A stretch of DNA of 23,155 bases from the NCBI GenBank assembly GCA_016932895.1, contig JAFGCA010000426.1, forward strand, positions 1-23,155, given 5' to 3'. A program made the position numbers and the translations under genes. The notes beneath the pieces were generated by a model, which was given only the letters and a program-made list of their open reading frames with translations, was not told where the DNA came from and did not search any database. Shown here piece after piece: positions 8,435 to 16,913 of the stretch. How positions within the stretch are numbered: position 1 is the first letter of the stretch; each line of letters opens with the position of its first letter. The DNA comes from Sedimentisphaerales bacterium (GTDB lineage: Bacteria; Planctomycetota; Phycisphaerae; Sedimentisphaerales; SG8-4).

Positions 8435-9235
8435 TCAATCGGCGCGGGCGGTGACGGCTCGGCAGGCGGCGGCCAGGGCGAAGAGGGCGGTGCTGGTCAG
8501 GACGATGCAGGCGCCGGTGGGGAGGTTGAGGTAGTAGGAAGCGATGAAGCCGCCGACGGCGCTGACGACGCCCAGGGCGGTGGAGGTCACGACGACGGCG
8601 CGGTGTCCCCGGCAGATCTGGTAGGCGGCGGCCGCGGGGTTGGTGATCAGGCTAAAGATCATCAGCCCTCCGACCAGCGGCAGGTTGACCGCGAGAATGA
8701 GGCCGCACAGGCCGAGAAACAAGGCATATACGAACGTCTCGTGTACGCCGGTAGCCGAGGCGATCGTCCGACTGAATAGCAGAACCTTCAACTCCTTATT
8801 GAACGCGAAGGCGAAGACCGCGAACGCCGCCCCGGCAATGCCGATGACGACCACGTTCTGCTTCTGCACGAAGAGGATGCTGCCCCAGAGCAGGCCCAGG
8901 ATTTCCGAGCGGCTCCCCTGCGTCAGGCCGATGCCCAGGAACGTCAGTCCCAGCATCAGGGAAAAGAGGATCGCCAGCGCCACGTTGGTATCGAGGCGCG
9001 ACTTCTCGGGTCGCAGGGTCGCCAGGCTCATCGCCGCGGCGGTGCTGACGACGACCGGGCCCAGCGTCGGATCCACGCCGAGCAGGTACGAATAGATCGT
9101 GCCGGCCATGGCGGTGTGCGAGATGCAGATGCCGATGAAGGGCAGGCGCAGGCCCACGATGTAGACGCCGAGGAGGCCGCAACTGGCCCCGGCAATCGCG
9201 CCGGCGAGAATGACGAGATAGAAGAATGGATCCAT
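8435..9235 (-). CDS. ABC-3 family metal transporter permease (ZnuB/MntB-like)
   Basis: Integral membrane protein of 266 residues, the usual length for the ABC-3 family that imports Zn2+, Mn2+ or Fe2+. About seven to eight hydrophobic segments span the chain, beginning FFYLVILAGAIAGASCGLLG. Family features visible are GLRLPFIGICISHTAMAG near residues 28-45 and PLVGGLMIFSLITNPAAAA near 186-204, the conserved region next to the cytoplasmic coupling helix. The ATG at 9235 lies 14 nt after the ATPase stop, so it is the last gene of the operon. It should pair with the ATPase at 9250 and the lipoprotein at 10053. Zinc is the likeliest substrate from family membership, but manganese or iron cannot be excluded. 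Confidence 0.88.
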   Translation of the reverse strand: MDPFFYLVILAGAIAGASCGLLGVYIVGLRLPFIGICISHTAMAGTIYSYLLGVDPTLGPVVVSTAAAMSLATLRPEKSRLDTNVALAILFSLMLGLTFLGIGLTQGSRSEILGLLWGSILFVQKQNVVVIGIAGAAFAVFAFAFNKELKVLLFSRTIASATGVHETFVYALFLGLCGLILAVNLPLVGGLMIFSLITNPAAAAYQICRGHRAVVVTSTALGVVSAVGGFIASYYLNLPTGACIVLTSTALFALAAACRAVTARAD

Positions 9236-9249
9236 AGGCGCTGCGGTTC

Positions 9250-10052
<803 letters not shown>

Positions 10053-10056
<4 letters not shown>

Positions 10057-10892
10057 CTCGTCACCGCCTCAACCAGGAGCCCGACGTTGTCGCAGAGGAG
10101 CTGATCGAAGCCGGCCACGCCTTCGGCGAGCCGGGGAAAGTTGCTAAAGACCAGGGCCCGCGCCTGGAGCCTTTGGGCCAGAGCTTCCGCCAGGGCCGTG
10201 CCTTCCTGCCGATTGGCGATAACGAAACGCACGTCCTGGCCGGCCGCCTGCCGGAGACAGTGGTCGATATTGGCGACTGTCTCGGTGTCACTGCCCACGA
10301 ACGTGGCGACGGTCTCCAGGCCCAGCCACTTGCTGAACGCCGCCTGGTGGTTGGAGGTGAGCACCTTCGCCGAGGCGGCCTGCGATTCGCGCACCTGCGC
10401 CTGTAGCGTTTCGCTCAACGCCGACAGGCGCGTCTGGATGGCGCCGAGGCGCTGCGCGAATTGGTCGGCCCTCTCGGGATATCGTTCGGTCAGGGCTTCG
10501 GCGACTTGCTCGCACGCGATCAAATAGGTCTCGGGCACACACAATCCCGGCGGCGTTTGGATGCGGCAGGTCCGCAGCCCGTTTTCCTTCAGCCGCGCCA
10601 GCGTCTGCTCGATGTTCTGCTGGAAATCGAACAGCAGCAGCATCCGGCACTCGTGCAAATGCCCGACCTGGGCCGGGGAGATATCGAAATGTCCCGGACA
10701 CATCCCCGGCGGCGCCAGGCAGAGAACGTCCAGTTCCGTGCCGCAGAGGTCCCGCACCACGCATCCGAGATACGAGTTCGTAACCGCCACGTCATACGCC
10801 CCCTCCGGCGCGCCGCGGTCCCGGCAGCCGCCGACGGCAAGCCCCATGAACGCAAGGATCATCAAGATATGGACTATCCGGGCGATACGCAT
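10053..10892 (-). CDS. metal ABC transporter substrate-binding lipoprotein (TroA/ZnuA-like)
   Basis: Lipoprotein of 279 residues. The ATG at 10892 has AGAGGA just upstream and opens a signal ending in lipobox LAVGGC (Cys about 23). An in-frame extension to 10985 would put 31 polar residues before the signal and is unlikely. The mature part resembles the cluster A-I binding proteins: VTNSYLGCVVRDLCG, then PGHFDISP (His about 68, matching the first His ligand), NHQAAFSKWLGL (His about 182, another ligand) and RQEGTALAEALA near 228 (a possible Glu ligand). It lacks the long His/Asp-rich loop of many ZnuA proteins. The pseudopilin gene ends 8 nt upstream. The ligand set is incomplete by eye, so metal specificity is uncertain. 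Confidence 0.8.
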
Positions 10893-10900
10893 GCGATCCT

Positions 10901-11539
10901 CTACCTCGCGAACGAGCCGATCTGGTGGCCGTTCTGCAATCTCATGCGAACGATGACGCCGGTCTGCGTCTGCGGGTCGAACCACGTCGCCCGCGGGACG
11001 GGGTACTGCATCTCCCTCATGCGGTCGAGGTCGAAACCGGGGCCTTCGCTGTAGAGGACCCAGCTCACCGGCGATTCGGCCGAACTGCTGTAGGACCGGC
11101 CGTCCTCCTGCTCGTTGTCCGGAAAACCGTCGGGGACCCAGAGATAGGCCCCTTCCTCCACCAGTGTGGTCCTATTGTAGATCAGGGTCCCGACGGTTCT
11201 GTACTTGTAGGTGTAGCCGCGACTGAAGCGATCCTCGAAGCCGGCCGCCATGAAGCTGCCCCCCGGCGGCTCCGGAAGGTACCCGGATTCCGTCAACTCG
11301 CATGGAAGCTGGTAGAAATGGCCTCCCAACATGCAGTCCACGCGTACCGGCGGGTAGGCGCCGTCGTGGTCGAACGAATAGGCCTCCAGGGCCAGACCGA
11401 TGTCGCGCAATTCGGCGTTGACGGTCAGGACCTTCGCCTGCATGCGGGCCTTGCCGGTCACCGGCAGCAGAATCCCCAACAGCAGCGCAACAATCGCCAC
11501 GACCACCACCAACTCAATCAGAGTAAAAGCCCTGCGCAT
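10901..11539 (-). CDS. type II pseudopilin-like protein (prepilin N-terminus)
   Basis: Protein of 212 residues starting MRRAFTLIELVVVVAIVALL. This is a class III prepilin leader with cleavage expected between Ala4 and Phe5, Glu at +5 of the mature chain and one hydrophobic helix, as in GspG/GspH pseudopilins. The globular part carries GLALEAYSFDHDGAYP, a common GspG-like segment, then a Tyr- and Gly-rich region. The ATG at 11539 has GAGGTGG about 5 nt upstream; a GTG at 11548 would add three residues. It begins 10 nt after the stop of the exported protein and ends 8 nt before the metal-binding lipoprotein, so it is part of the ABC operon. No assembly ATPase, secretin or peptidase gene is nearby. 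Confidence 0.82.
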   Translation of the reverse strand: MRRAFTLIELVVVVAIVALLLGILLPVTGKARMQAKVLTVNAELRDIGLALEAYSFDHDGAYPPVRVDCMLGGHFYQLPCELTESGYLPEPPGGSFMAAGFEDRFSRGYTYKYRTVGTLIYNRTTLVEEGAYLWVPDGFPDNEQEDGRSYSSSAESPVSWVLYSEGPGFDLDRMREMQYPVPRATWFDPQTQTGVIVRMRLQNGHQIGSFAR

Positions 11540-11549
11540 CGGTTCCACC

Positions 11550-12497
11550 TCAATTCGACGACGTCTCGTCCTCAGGCTCCGGCTCGTCGGGCAGATCGGC
11601 CATGCGATGCTCGTACGAAGCCAGGACCCGGCCGTTGCCGTCGTAATTCATCACGTAGAGGCGGTAGCCGCCCTTCAAGTCCACACTCTCCTGGTCCAGG
11701 ATCCCGATCACGTCGAACGGCTCGGTCAGATTGTACGAGCCGGCGTAAATCCCGTTGCCACGTCCGAGCTTGACGGGAAGAGTCCTGCCCCCGTCCGTCA
11801 CGACCAATTCGCCATCCGGGCCCCAGCCGCTGGGATCGACCATGTTCACGTCTTCGATTTTGATCAGACGGCTCTGGTAATACTCCCCGCCCCACAACCG
11901 CTCCGAATCGAAGACGAAACGATCCTGGTCGTCCTTGAGCTCCGCCAGCGGTACCAGTTCGGGCCTCGGCAGGCCAACGCCCCGTTCGAGCAACTCGATG
12001 GTGAAGTCGTGGTCGGGGTTCTTGTTGTGCTGCTCGTTGATATTGAGCTTGCCCTTGTAGGAAAGGAAGTAACCCGTGACGCGGATGCGATCGCCCGCGC
12101 AGAACTGGGCCGCGTTCAGGCGGGTCAGCTCGGCGACGAACTCCTCGTCGGTGTAGCCCCCGTCCGGCATGACCCAGGGCAAGTTGTGGTAGAGCTGTCC
12201 CAGCCAGACGGCGGTGCCGGCGTGGTCGTCCCCTTCGCCCTGGAAGTAGATTTGCCATTGTCCGCCGAGGTTGAACAGCTCGGTGATGCTCTCGTCCGGG
12301 GTGGGATCCAGCATGTCGGCCGGAGCGTTCAGCACGATCCCCTCCAGGATCACCTTGTCCGCGGCGACGTATGTCTGCTCCCCCGCCCCGTCCACGGCCT
12401 GAAACTCCGTGTGGCTTACGAACGCTTCCGTCGGATCGCCCCACGTCAACGCAGCAGCGACGCACAGCAGCACACCCGGGAACCAGTAGCTTTTCAT
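11550..12497 (-). CDS. exported protein with OB-fold-like segments, first gene of the metal ABC operon
   Basis: Protein of 315 residues. The ATG at 12497 has GGAGG 7 nt upstream and starts a signal peptide (MKSYWFPGVLLCVAAALTWG). Earlier in-frame starts lack a ribosome site. The mature part contains several beta-rich segments with OB-like phrasing (KVILEGIVLNAP, GDRIRVTGYFLSYKGKLNI, SRLIKIEDVNMVDPSGWG, FDVIGILDQES), similar in style to bacterial exported OB-fold domains. The tail is acidic (DEPEPEDE). I cannot assign a family with confidence. It leads the operon that goes on to pseudopilin, lipoprotein, ATPase and permease, so a role in capturing or handling the substrate is possible, though this is inference. 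Confidence 0.75.
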   Translation of the reverse strand: MKSYWFPGVLLCVAAALTWGDPTEAFVSHTEFQAVDGAGEQTYVAADKVILEGIVLNAPADMLDPTPDESITELFNLGGQWQIYFQGEGDDHAGTAVWLGQLYHNLPWVMPDGGYTDEEFVAELTRLNAAQFCAGDRIRVTGYFLSYKGKLNINEQHNKNPDHDFTIELLERGVGLPRPELVPLAELKDDQDRFVFDSERLWGGEYYQSRLIKIEDVNMVDPSGWGPDGELVVTDGGRTLPVKLGRGNGIYAGSYNLTEPFDVIGILDQESVDLKGGYRLYVMNYDGNGRVLASYEHRMADLPDEPEPEDETSSN

Positions 12498-12537
12498 ATG
12501 CGTGCCTCCAATCATCAACCCGTACGCCCCTTTGACT

Positions 12538-12595
12538 GCGCATAACAATACGCGATTCGTGCTACCACGCATAAAAATAACCAATTCGTGCTACC
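12538..12595 (-). repeat. 29-bp tandem repeat, two units, upstream of the five-gene operon
   Basis: Read on the minus strand, two adjacent 29-bp units share GGTAGCACGAAT exactly and 11 of the next 17 bases (23/29 overall). The units are 12595-12567 and 12566-12538. They sit about 40 nt before the operon start at 12497, about three helical turns apart. This fits paired regulator sites, but a simple duplication is also possible. Confidence 0.5.
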
Positions 12596-12650
12596 CCCGC
12601 AAGGAAATAAAGGGGAAACGGCCAGTTTTTTTCGCCCGCTCGCTTGCAGG

Positions 12651-13370
12651 CTATAGGCCGAGGAACTGGATGGCCAGGCCGCACAGGAGAATCGTCGCGC
12701 CGGCCAGGGCGTGGCTGTAGTGCTGGATCTTCTTGAGCGGCAAGAAATCGACGCCGGCCCTGCCCAGGAATACGGCCCCTAACATGGTCGCGGCCGTTAC
12801 CACGCCGAAGATGGCGGTAATCAGAACGAGATCGGGCAGGCCCCCTTTGGCGGCAGGGTACATGAGAAAGGGGATCAGCGGCTCGCAGGGCCCGAATACG
12901 AAGATGACGAAGAGGACCCAGGGCGTGACCGTCTTGGCTGAATCGAGGTCGTGGACGTGGGCATGCTCGCCCAGATGGGTGTGCCGGTGCGCGTGGGGAT
13001 GCGTGGCATCGACCAGATGGGGGTGGCTGTGCTGGTGCGGCTTCCTGCGATAGAGAAACCGCAGCCCCCAGATCAGGTAGGCCAGGCCAAAAGCGATGAG
13101 CAGCCAGGCCGCCAGTGTGCCGCGGGCCGCCTCCCCGGCTTCCAGCCCCTTGACGGCCCAGCCGAGCGAGACGCCGACCAGGCCCAAGACGACGGAGCCG
13201 GCGATGTGCCCGAGCGCACAAATCAGGGTGATCACAGCCGTTTTGGCGCCCGACCACCGCCGGGCCCACGACATCATAATAAACGGCAGGTAATGATCCG
13301 GCCCCAACAGCGTATGAAAGAACCCAATCGAGGCCGCGGCAATCACCAGTGTTCTCAGTTCCTCTGTCAC
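12651..13370 (-). CDS. histidine-rich NicO/UreH-like membrane transporter
   Basis: Polytopic protein of 239 residues with about six membrane segments. It begins with FFHTLLGPDHYLPF (about 17-30), related to the HxxxxDH signature of nickel/cobalt transporters and UreH-type proteins, and has GHIAG near 54-58 and FGPCEPLIPF in the second half. A cytoplasmic loop at about 112-140 holds twelve histidines in 29 residues, as in RcnA-type metal exporters. I chose the GTG at 13370 because the first membrane segment follows directly; an upstream ATG at 13478 would add 36 polar residues. It is next to the metal-uptake operon and divergent from a cupin gene. Metal transport is likely; direction and metal are not determined. 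Confidence 0.68.
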   Translation of the reverse strand: MTEELRTLVIAAASIGFFHTLLGPDHYLPFIMMSWARRWSGAKTAVITLICALGHIAGSVVLGLVGVSLGWAVKGLEAGEAARGTLAAWLLIAFGLAYLIWGLRFLYRRKPHQHSHPHLVDATHPHAHRHTHLGEHAHVHDLDSAKTVTPWVLFVIFVFGPCEPLIPFLMYPAAKGGLPDLVLITAIFGVVTAATMLGAVFLGRAGVDFLPLKKIQHYSHALAGATILLCGLAIQFLGL

Positions 13371-13459
13371 AAGCTCTCTACTCCGTACGAGACAACGGTC
13401 AGACTCAGGCAATCGGGCATGACGGTAATGCAAATCCCCCCACAAATCAACACAGGCAA

Positions 13460-13488
13460 TTGACAGGCGCTGCCGCAATGCGTATCAA
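13460..13488 (+). promoter_or_regulatory. candidate sigma70-type promoter of the cupin gene
   Basis: A perfect TTGACA (13460-13465), a 17-nt spacer, then TATCAA (13483-13488). It gives a leader of about 39 nt carrying AAGGAG before the ATG at 13534. Confidence 0.55.
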
Positions 13489-13533
13489 AGAGAGCCAATA
13501 TTAGTTTGAGCAAGTGGTTTCGAAGGAGATTCG

Positions 13534-13893
13534 ATGGCATCATCGGAAAAAGCTTTTACCGTTGAACTGAACGATCAGCCGCAGTACCAGAGGATCCTGG
13601 AAGGGCAGCCGCAAACGCGGGGCATGCGCTCGGGCCGGGTGTACCTGGAAGCCGGCAAGGCGTGCGGCCAGCACAGCACCAAGAACCACGAGGAGCTCCT
13701 GGTGTTTCTCACCGGCGAAGGCGAAGTCCAGATCGGCGAAACGGACCGCCTCGCCATCGGTGCGGGCAAGGTCGCCTACATCCCGCCGCAGACCCTGCAC
13801 GACGTCCATAATACCGGCACCGGCCCCCTGGCCTATATCTACTGCGTCGCGCCCGCTGCCGAGGCTGGCGCCCCAACGGATGACGCAAAATGA
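13534..13893 (+). CDS. small single-domain cupin
   Basis: Protein of 119 residues with one cupin barrel. Motif 1 is HSTKNHEELLVFLTGEGEV (about 47-65) and motif 2 is PPQTLHDVHNTG (about 84-95). Candidate metal ligands are His47, His52, Glu54 and His89. There is no signal peptide, so it is cytoplasmic. Small stand-alone cupins of this kind include metal-binding sensors, isomerases and dioxygenases, and sequence alone does not say which. AAGGAG lies just before the ATG, and a candidate promoter starts at 13460. The tail (APTDDAK) is polar. It is divergent from the His-rich transporter, which suggests, but does not prove, a link to metal handling. Confidence 0.82.
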   Translation: MASSEKAFTVELNDQPQYQRILEGQPQTRGMRSGRVYLEAGKACGQHSTKNHEELLVFLTGEGEVQIGETDRLAIGAGKVAYIPPQTLHDVHNTGTGPLAYIYCVAPAAEAGAPTDDAK

Positions 13894-14054
13894 AACGCGC
13901 CGGCGCGATCTGACAACGGATGCGCCGTTTCGAGCCTGCCGGCGACGCGAGTTCGAGTGCGAAAGCCGCTAAAACCGGAAAATACAAAGACTTACATCCG
14001 AAGCGGTCGGCGCGCGCAGCGCAAAGAAAAAAACGGTTTTTTTCACAAAAGGTC

Positions 14055-14082
14055 TTGCCGGCGCCGACGAACGTGGTAGAAT
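14055..14082 (+). promoter_or_regulatory. candidate promoter for the structured RNA
   Basis: TTGCCG (14055-14060), a 16-nt spacer, then TAGAAT (14077-14082). Transcription would begin near 14089, with no open frame before the terminator at 14192. Confidence 0.45.
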
Positions 14083-14088
14083 AGATAA

Positions 14089-14225
14089 TGATAGTGTACG
14101 CTCTTTTCTTCTAATATCTTGGTTTTGTTTTTGAGGCAGCTCTATAGATCATACACTTGCTCTATATTTCGTACCGCAAAGCTGTCTCACAAGGGTCGAA
14201 ACTGACGGGTTTCGGCTCTTTTTTT
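14089..14225 (+). ncRNA. candidate small structured RNA of unknown class
   Basis: Between the cupin and prepilin genes a promoter-like sequence is followed by about 137 nt with no coding potential and then a clear terminator. A long-range 9-bp stem pairs GAGGCAGCT (14133-14141) with AGCTGTCTC (14180-14188), with one G-U pair, enclosing an AU-rich loop of 38 nt. The 5' part is pyrimidine-rich. The 3' part is the terminator hairpin. I recognise no known riboswitch, 6S, SRP or tmRNA signature. It could be a free sRNA or a leader with premature termination upstream of the prepilin gene, but that gene has its own promoter at 14263. Confidence 0.45.
14192..14225 (+). terminator. intrinsic terminator
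   Basis: An 11-bp stem with two G-U pairs: AGGGTCGAAAC (14192-14202) with GTTTCGGCTCT (14209-14219), a 6-nt loop and seven consecutive T from 14219. Confidence 0.82.
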
Positions 14226-14262
14226 GCGCCGGCTGCGGGCGGCAACGGCCGGCAGAATCCAC

Positions 14263-14291
14263 TTGCCAAAACGGGCTCAGTCTGCTAAGAT
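14263..14291 (+). promoter_or_regulatory. candidate promoter of the second prepilin-like gene
   Basis: TTGCCA (14263-14268), a 17-nt spacer, then TAAGAT (14286-14291). It lies just after the terminator at 14192-14225, so the downstream gene can be transcribed independently, with a leader of about 130 nt. Confidence 0.5.
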
Positions 14292-14426
14292 AGGCTTGTT
14301 TGGGCAAAAGAGGCAACGATCATGGGAAATCGCTGCATATTTCAGCAGTCATGCACTCCTCAACACGGAGGATTTCTTTCTTCTCCGGGCGCGGTCTAAG
14401 TTCTGGTTACGGTAAGGAGTCGGGTC

Positions 14427-15239
14427 ATGCACAGAGAGAGGGCCTTTACACTCATCGAATTGCTCGTCGTTATCGCGATTATCGCCATGCTCATGGGGAT
14501 TTTGATGCCGTCGCTGAATCTCGTGCGCAACCAGGCCCGCAGCACCGGCTGCAAGATGAACCTGCACAACTGGGCGCTGATCTGGGATATGTACTGCGAC
14601 GACAACAACGGCTATTTCCCCAAGACCGGAGGTCTCGGCTGGAAGCGCGGGACCTGGATCATTGCCCTTCGGGACAAGTGGAGCACACGTTCGAAGATGC
14701 TCTTGTGCCCGTCGGCGACGCAACGTCGGCCCGACGACGCAGATTGGGGCGGGTCAAAAAGAACGTACATCCAGGGAACGGGAGATGCCGGGAACGAAAG
14801 GGGAGAAGAATCGGAGGAATGCAGCTACGGCGCCAACAACTGGCTCTACGATTTCGACAACGAGACGGCCATTCAGGGCAGGCCCACGGTAAACAACTGG
14901 CGGACCAAGATGACGCCGCAGGCACACAACGTCCCCGTTTTTGCCGACACGATGTGGCGCGGGGGAGGCCCGTCGGAGTACGGCACTCGTGGCGACCCCC
15001 CCGCCTTCGACAGTCAGTGGCTCGGCTACGACCGGGAGATGATGCATTTCTGCATCGATCGACACAACGGCTTCATCAATTACCTTTTCCTGGACTGGTC
15101 GGTGCGTCCCGTTGGCCTCAAGGAGCTATGGAAGCTCGAGTGGCACAAGAATTTCGACGAGAACGGCCCCTGGACCACGAAAGGCGGTGTGGCCTCCAGC
15201 GACTGGCCTCAGTGGATGCAGAGGTTCAAAGAATACTAA
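14427..15239 (+). CDS. prepilin-type protein of the planctomycete DUF1559-like/H-X9-DG group
   Basis: Protein of 270 residues starting MHRERAFTLIELLVVIAIIA, a prepilin leader with cleavage expected after Ala6 and one hydrophobic helix to about residue 30. The globular part has the typical planctomycete pattern: NQARSTGCKMNLHNWALIW near 35, LLCPSA with Cys near 92, CSYGANNWL, then RHNGFINYLFLDWSV near 212, equivalent to the H...DG C-terminal motif. Planctomycetes carry many such genes, and they are thought to form pilus-like or surface assemblies. AAGGAG lies upstream of the ATG. It appears monocistronic, with a promoter at 14263 and a terminator at 15304. It is a different group from the GspG-like protein at 10901. 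Confidence 0.85.
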   Translation: MHRERAFTLIELLVVIAIIAMLMGILMPSLNLVRNQARSTGCKMNLHNWALIWDMYCDDNNGYFPKTGGLGWKRGTWIIALRDKWSTRSKMLLCPSATQRRPDDADWGGSKRTYIQGTGDAGNERGEESEECSYGANNWLYDFDNETAIQGRPTVNNWRTKMTPQAHNVPVFADTMWRGGGPSEYGTRGDPPAFDSQWLGYDREMMHFCIDRHNGFINYLFLDWSVRPVGLKELWKLEWHKNFDENGPWTTKGGVASSDWPQWMQRFKEY

Positions 15240-15303
15240 TCCCGGTGATTGCAGGCAGCCCGCGTCTCGTTGGTGCATTGCCTGCGTTTTCCTCGGTCAA
15301 TCG

Positions 15304-15337
15304 AACCCGCCGCCCCGCGACGGCGGGTTTTCGTTTT
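15304..15337 (+). terminator. intrinsic terminator after the prepilin-like gene
   Basis: A 9-bp perfect stem, AACCCGCCG (15304-15312) with CGGCGGGTT (15321-15329), an 8-nt loop and a T-rich tail (TTCGTTTT). Confidence 0.75.
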
Positions 15338-15518
15338 CGTGCGCGGGCCCCATTCTCGCCGACGCGCGAATAAAACCACCACCCCAAGCGTCTTATCGGA
15401 TAGCAGCCTGCGCTACCGCAGGGGCCGGCGGCGGCCCAGACAAAGCGCAAACCCATGCAAAACAGGGGGTTAGAAAAAAACGCATCGACGCAGGGCAGAG
15501 GCGAGAATCCCTGTCCGG

Positions 15519-15547
15519 TTGACTTGGCGGCGGCCGATATCTATAAT
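15519..15547 (+). promoter_or_regulatory. near-consensus sigma70 promoter
   Basis: TTGACT (15519-15524), a 17-nt spacer, then consensus TATAAT (15542-15547). Transcription would begin near 15554, which rules out a GTG start at 15553 and supports the ATG at 15595 for the next gene. Confidence 0.75.
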
Positions 15548-15594
15548 GGATTGTGGCCATCAAGAGGCTTCTGGCTCGCGTAGGAGAAAGGCAT

Positions 15595-16578
15595 ATGGAC
15601 TCCGAAAACGACAGTCACCTGTGGCAGTTCAAGTGGCACATCGCCGTGATCGGGGCCACACTGGTGGGGGTGCTGCTTTTGGCCTTGTTCACGAGTGTCT
15701 TCGAGAAAACCGCGGCCCTGCGGAACCTCGTGTCTCTCCTGGGCTCGCTGGTCTTCCTGATCGCGCTGCTGACCATGCTCTCACGCGTCTCGGGCATCGT
15801 CAACACCCTGCGCGACAACAGCGAGAAGATGGCCGAGGCCACAAAATCTCTCGAGAACATCAGCGCGAGTCTGACGCAAATCAACCAGAGCACGCGGATC
15901 AGCGAGTCCGTAAAGGCCATCGCCTTCCGCGACGAGGACCGCCAGTCGCTGCGCGAGGCCGTCTTCGACAAGCTCAAGCAGAAAGATTTCGACGGCGCCT
16001 ACGAGATCATCGACGAAATCGCCAATCATTCTGAGTACCGCGACCTCGGGCATGAGTTGCGTCAGCAGGTGAATCAGTATCGCGAGGCGACGGAAGAGGA
16101 GCGGATCGACCAGGCGATCGCCCACATCGAGACCCTGTTCCAGAGCTGCCACTGGGCCAAGGCCAGCGTGCAGATCGAGGCCCTGATCCGGTCGCATCCC
16201 CATGCGGACAAGGCAAAGCTCATGCGGCAGCAGTTGCACGATCGCAAGGAGGAGCGTAAGCGCATCCTGCTGGCCGCCTGGGACCACGCGGTGCAGAATC
16301 AGGAGACCGACCGCAGCCTCGAAATCCTCAAGGAGCTGGACATGTACCTCACGCCCAGCGAGGGGCTGGCCTTGCAGGAGGCGGCCAAGGACGTCTTCAA
16401 GACCAAGCTGCACAATTTAGGCGTGCAGTTCGCCATGGCCATTTCGGAAAAGCGCTGGTCCGATTCCCTCGAGGTCGGCCGGACCATCATGCACGATTTT
16501 CCCAACAGCCGGATGTCCGTGGAGATCCAGGAGAAACTCGACGTCCTGAGGCAGAACGTAGAGCTCCAGCACACTTGA
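15595..16578 (+). CDS. membrane-anchored coiled-coil and helical-repeat protein
   Basis: Protein of 327 residues that I cannot assign to a named family. Two membrane segments come first (about 14-36 and 44-63), then a heptad-like stretch (about 66-100, NTLRDNSEKMAEATKSLENI) resembling the linker of methyl-accepting or PilJ-type proteins. A long soluble helical region (about 115-320) follows, with repeated A..L...FP.S and A..HIE pairs suggestive of TPR-like units. AGGAG lies 8 nt before the ATG at 15595. The near-consensus promoter at 15519 suggests steady expression. The soluble part is probably cytoplasmic by charge, but topology is inferred. It could be a scaffold for envelope complexes. 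Confidence 0.75.
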   Translation: MDSENDSHLWQFKWHIAVIGATLVGVLLLALFTSVFEKTAALRNLVSLLGSLVFLIALLTMLSRVSGIVNTLRDNSEKMAEATKSLENISASLTQINQSTRISESVKAIAFRDEDRQSLREAVFDKLKQKDFDGAYEIIDEIANHSEYRDLGHELRQQVNQYREATEEERIDQAIAHIETLFQSCHWAKASVQIEALIRSHPHADKAKLMRQQLHDRKEERKRILLAAWDHAVQNQETDRSLEILKELDMYLTPSEGLALQEAAKDVFKTKLHNLGVQFAMAISEKRWSDSLEVGRTIMHDFPNSRMSVEIQEKLDVLRQNVELQHT

Positions 16579-16746
16579 ACGCCGCGCCATCGCCCTGTAT
16601 TTCGACCAGGCCGCACAAGCGCTTCCGAAACCTGTGCCGATGGCGCGGAGCCGACGGAGACAATGCGGGCGAGACCGTAGAACGGGAAGCCAAAAGTGCG
16701 GACGACGTTTCTGTTCTACCGATGATGATTGCTCTTCGCGCGGTTT

Positions 16747-16846
16747 GTCATCCTGAACGAAGCGCAGCGGAGTGAAGGATCTCGGCTGCGAACGCAAGAG
16801 GCTCCTCATTCCCAGGCCGGATCCTTCGCCAGCGGCTCAGCATGAC
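16747..16846. repeat. palindromic intergenic repeat (about 100 bp)
   Basis: The left arm begins GTCATCCTGAACGAAGCG and ends GAAGGATC (16747-16781). The right arm runs from GGATCCTTCG to CTCAGCATGAC (16819-16846), an imperfect inverted copy, with a spacer of about 37 bp. I recall this CATCCTGA...GAAGGATC motif as a frequent dispersed intergenic element in bacterial genomes. The rest of the gene-less stretch 16579-16913 shows no gene or clear terminator. Confidence 0.6.
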
Positions 16847-16913
16847 GGAGTCCAAGCGCGCAAAGATTCTTCCTGGTCTGTGGTGGAGGCGGGAGCGACC
16901 GGCGCCGACCGGA

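Noticed and set aside
8351..8779. Gly-, Asp- and Glu-rich plus-strand frame opposite the ABC permease.
   Set aside because: Low-complexity antisense of a membrane protein gene; no ribosome site.
11400..12545. Plus-strand open frame of 381 codons opposite the pseudopilin and OB-like genes.
   Set aside because: No ribosome site or motif; the minus strand carries a signal peptide and operon spacing.
14026..14044. GAAAAAAA-CGG-TTTTTTTC palindrome between the cupin and the RNA candidate.
   Set aside because: The stem is almost all A-T and lies 130 nt from the cupin stop, so it is a weak terminator; it is probably a homopolymer pair.
14300..15373. Plus-strand open frame of 357 codons overlapping the second prepilin-like gene.
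   Set aside because: A shadow frame; the true frame has the FTLIEL leader and the conserved C-terminal motif.
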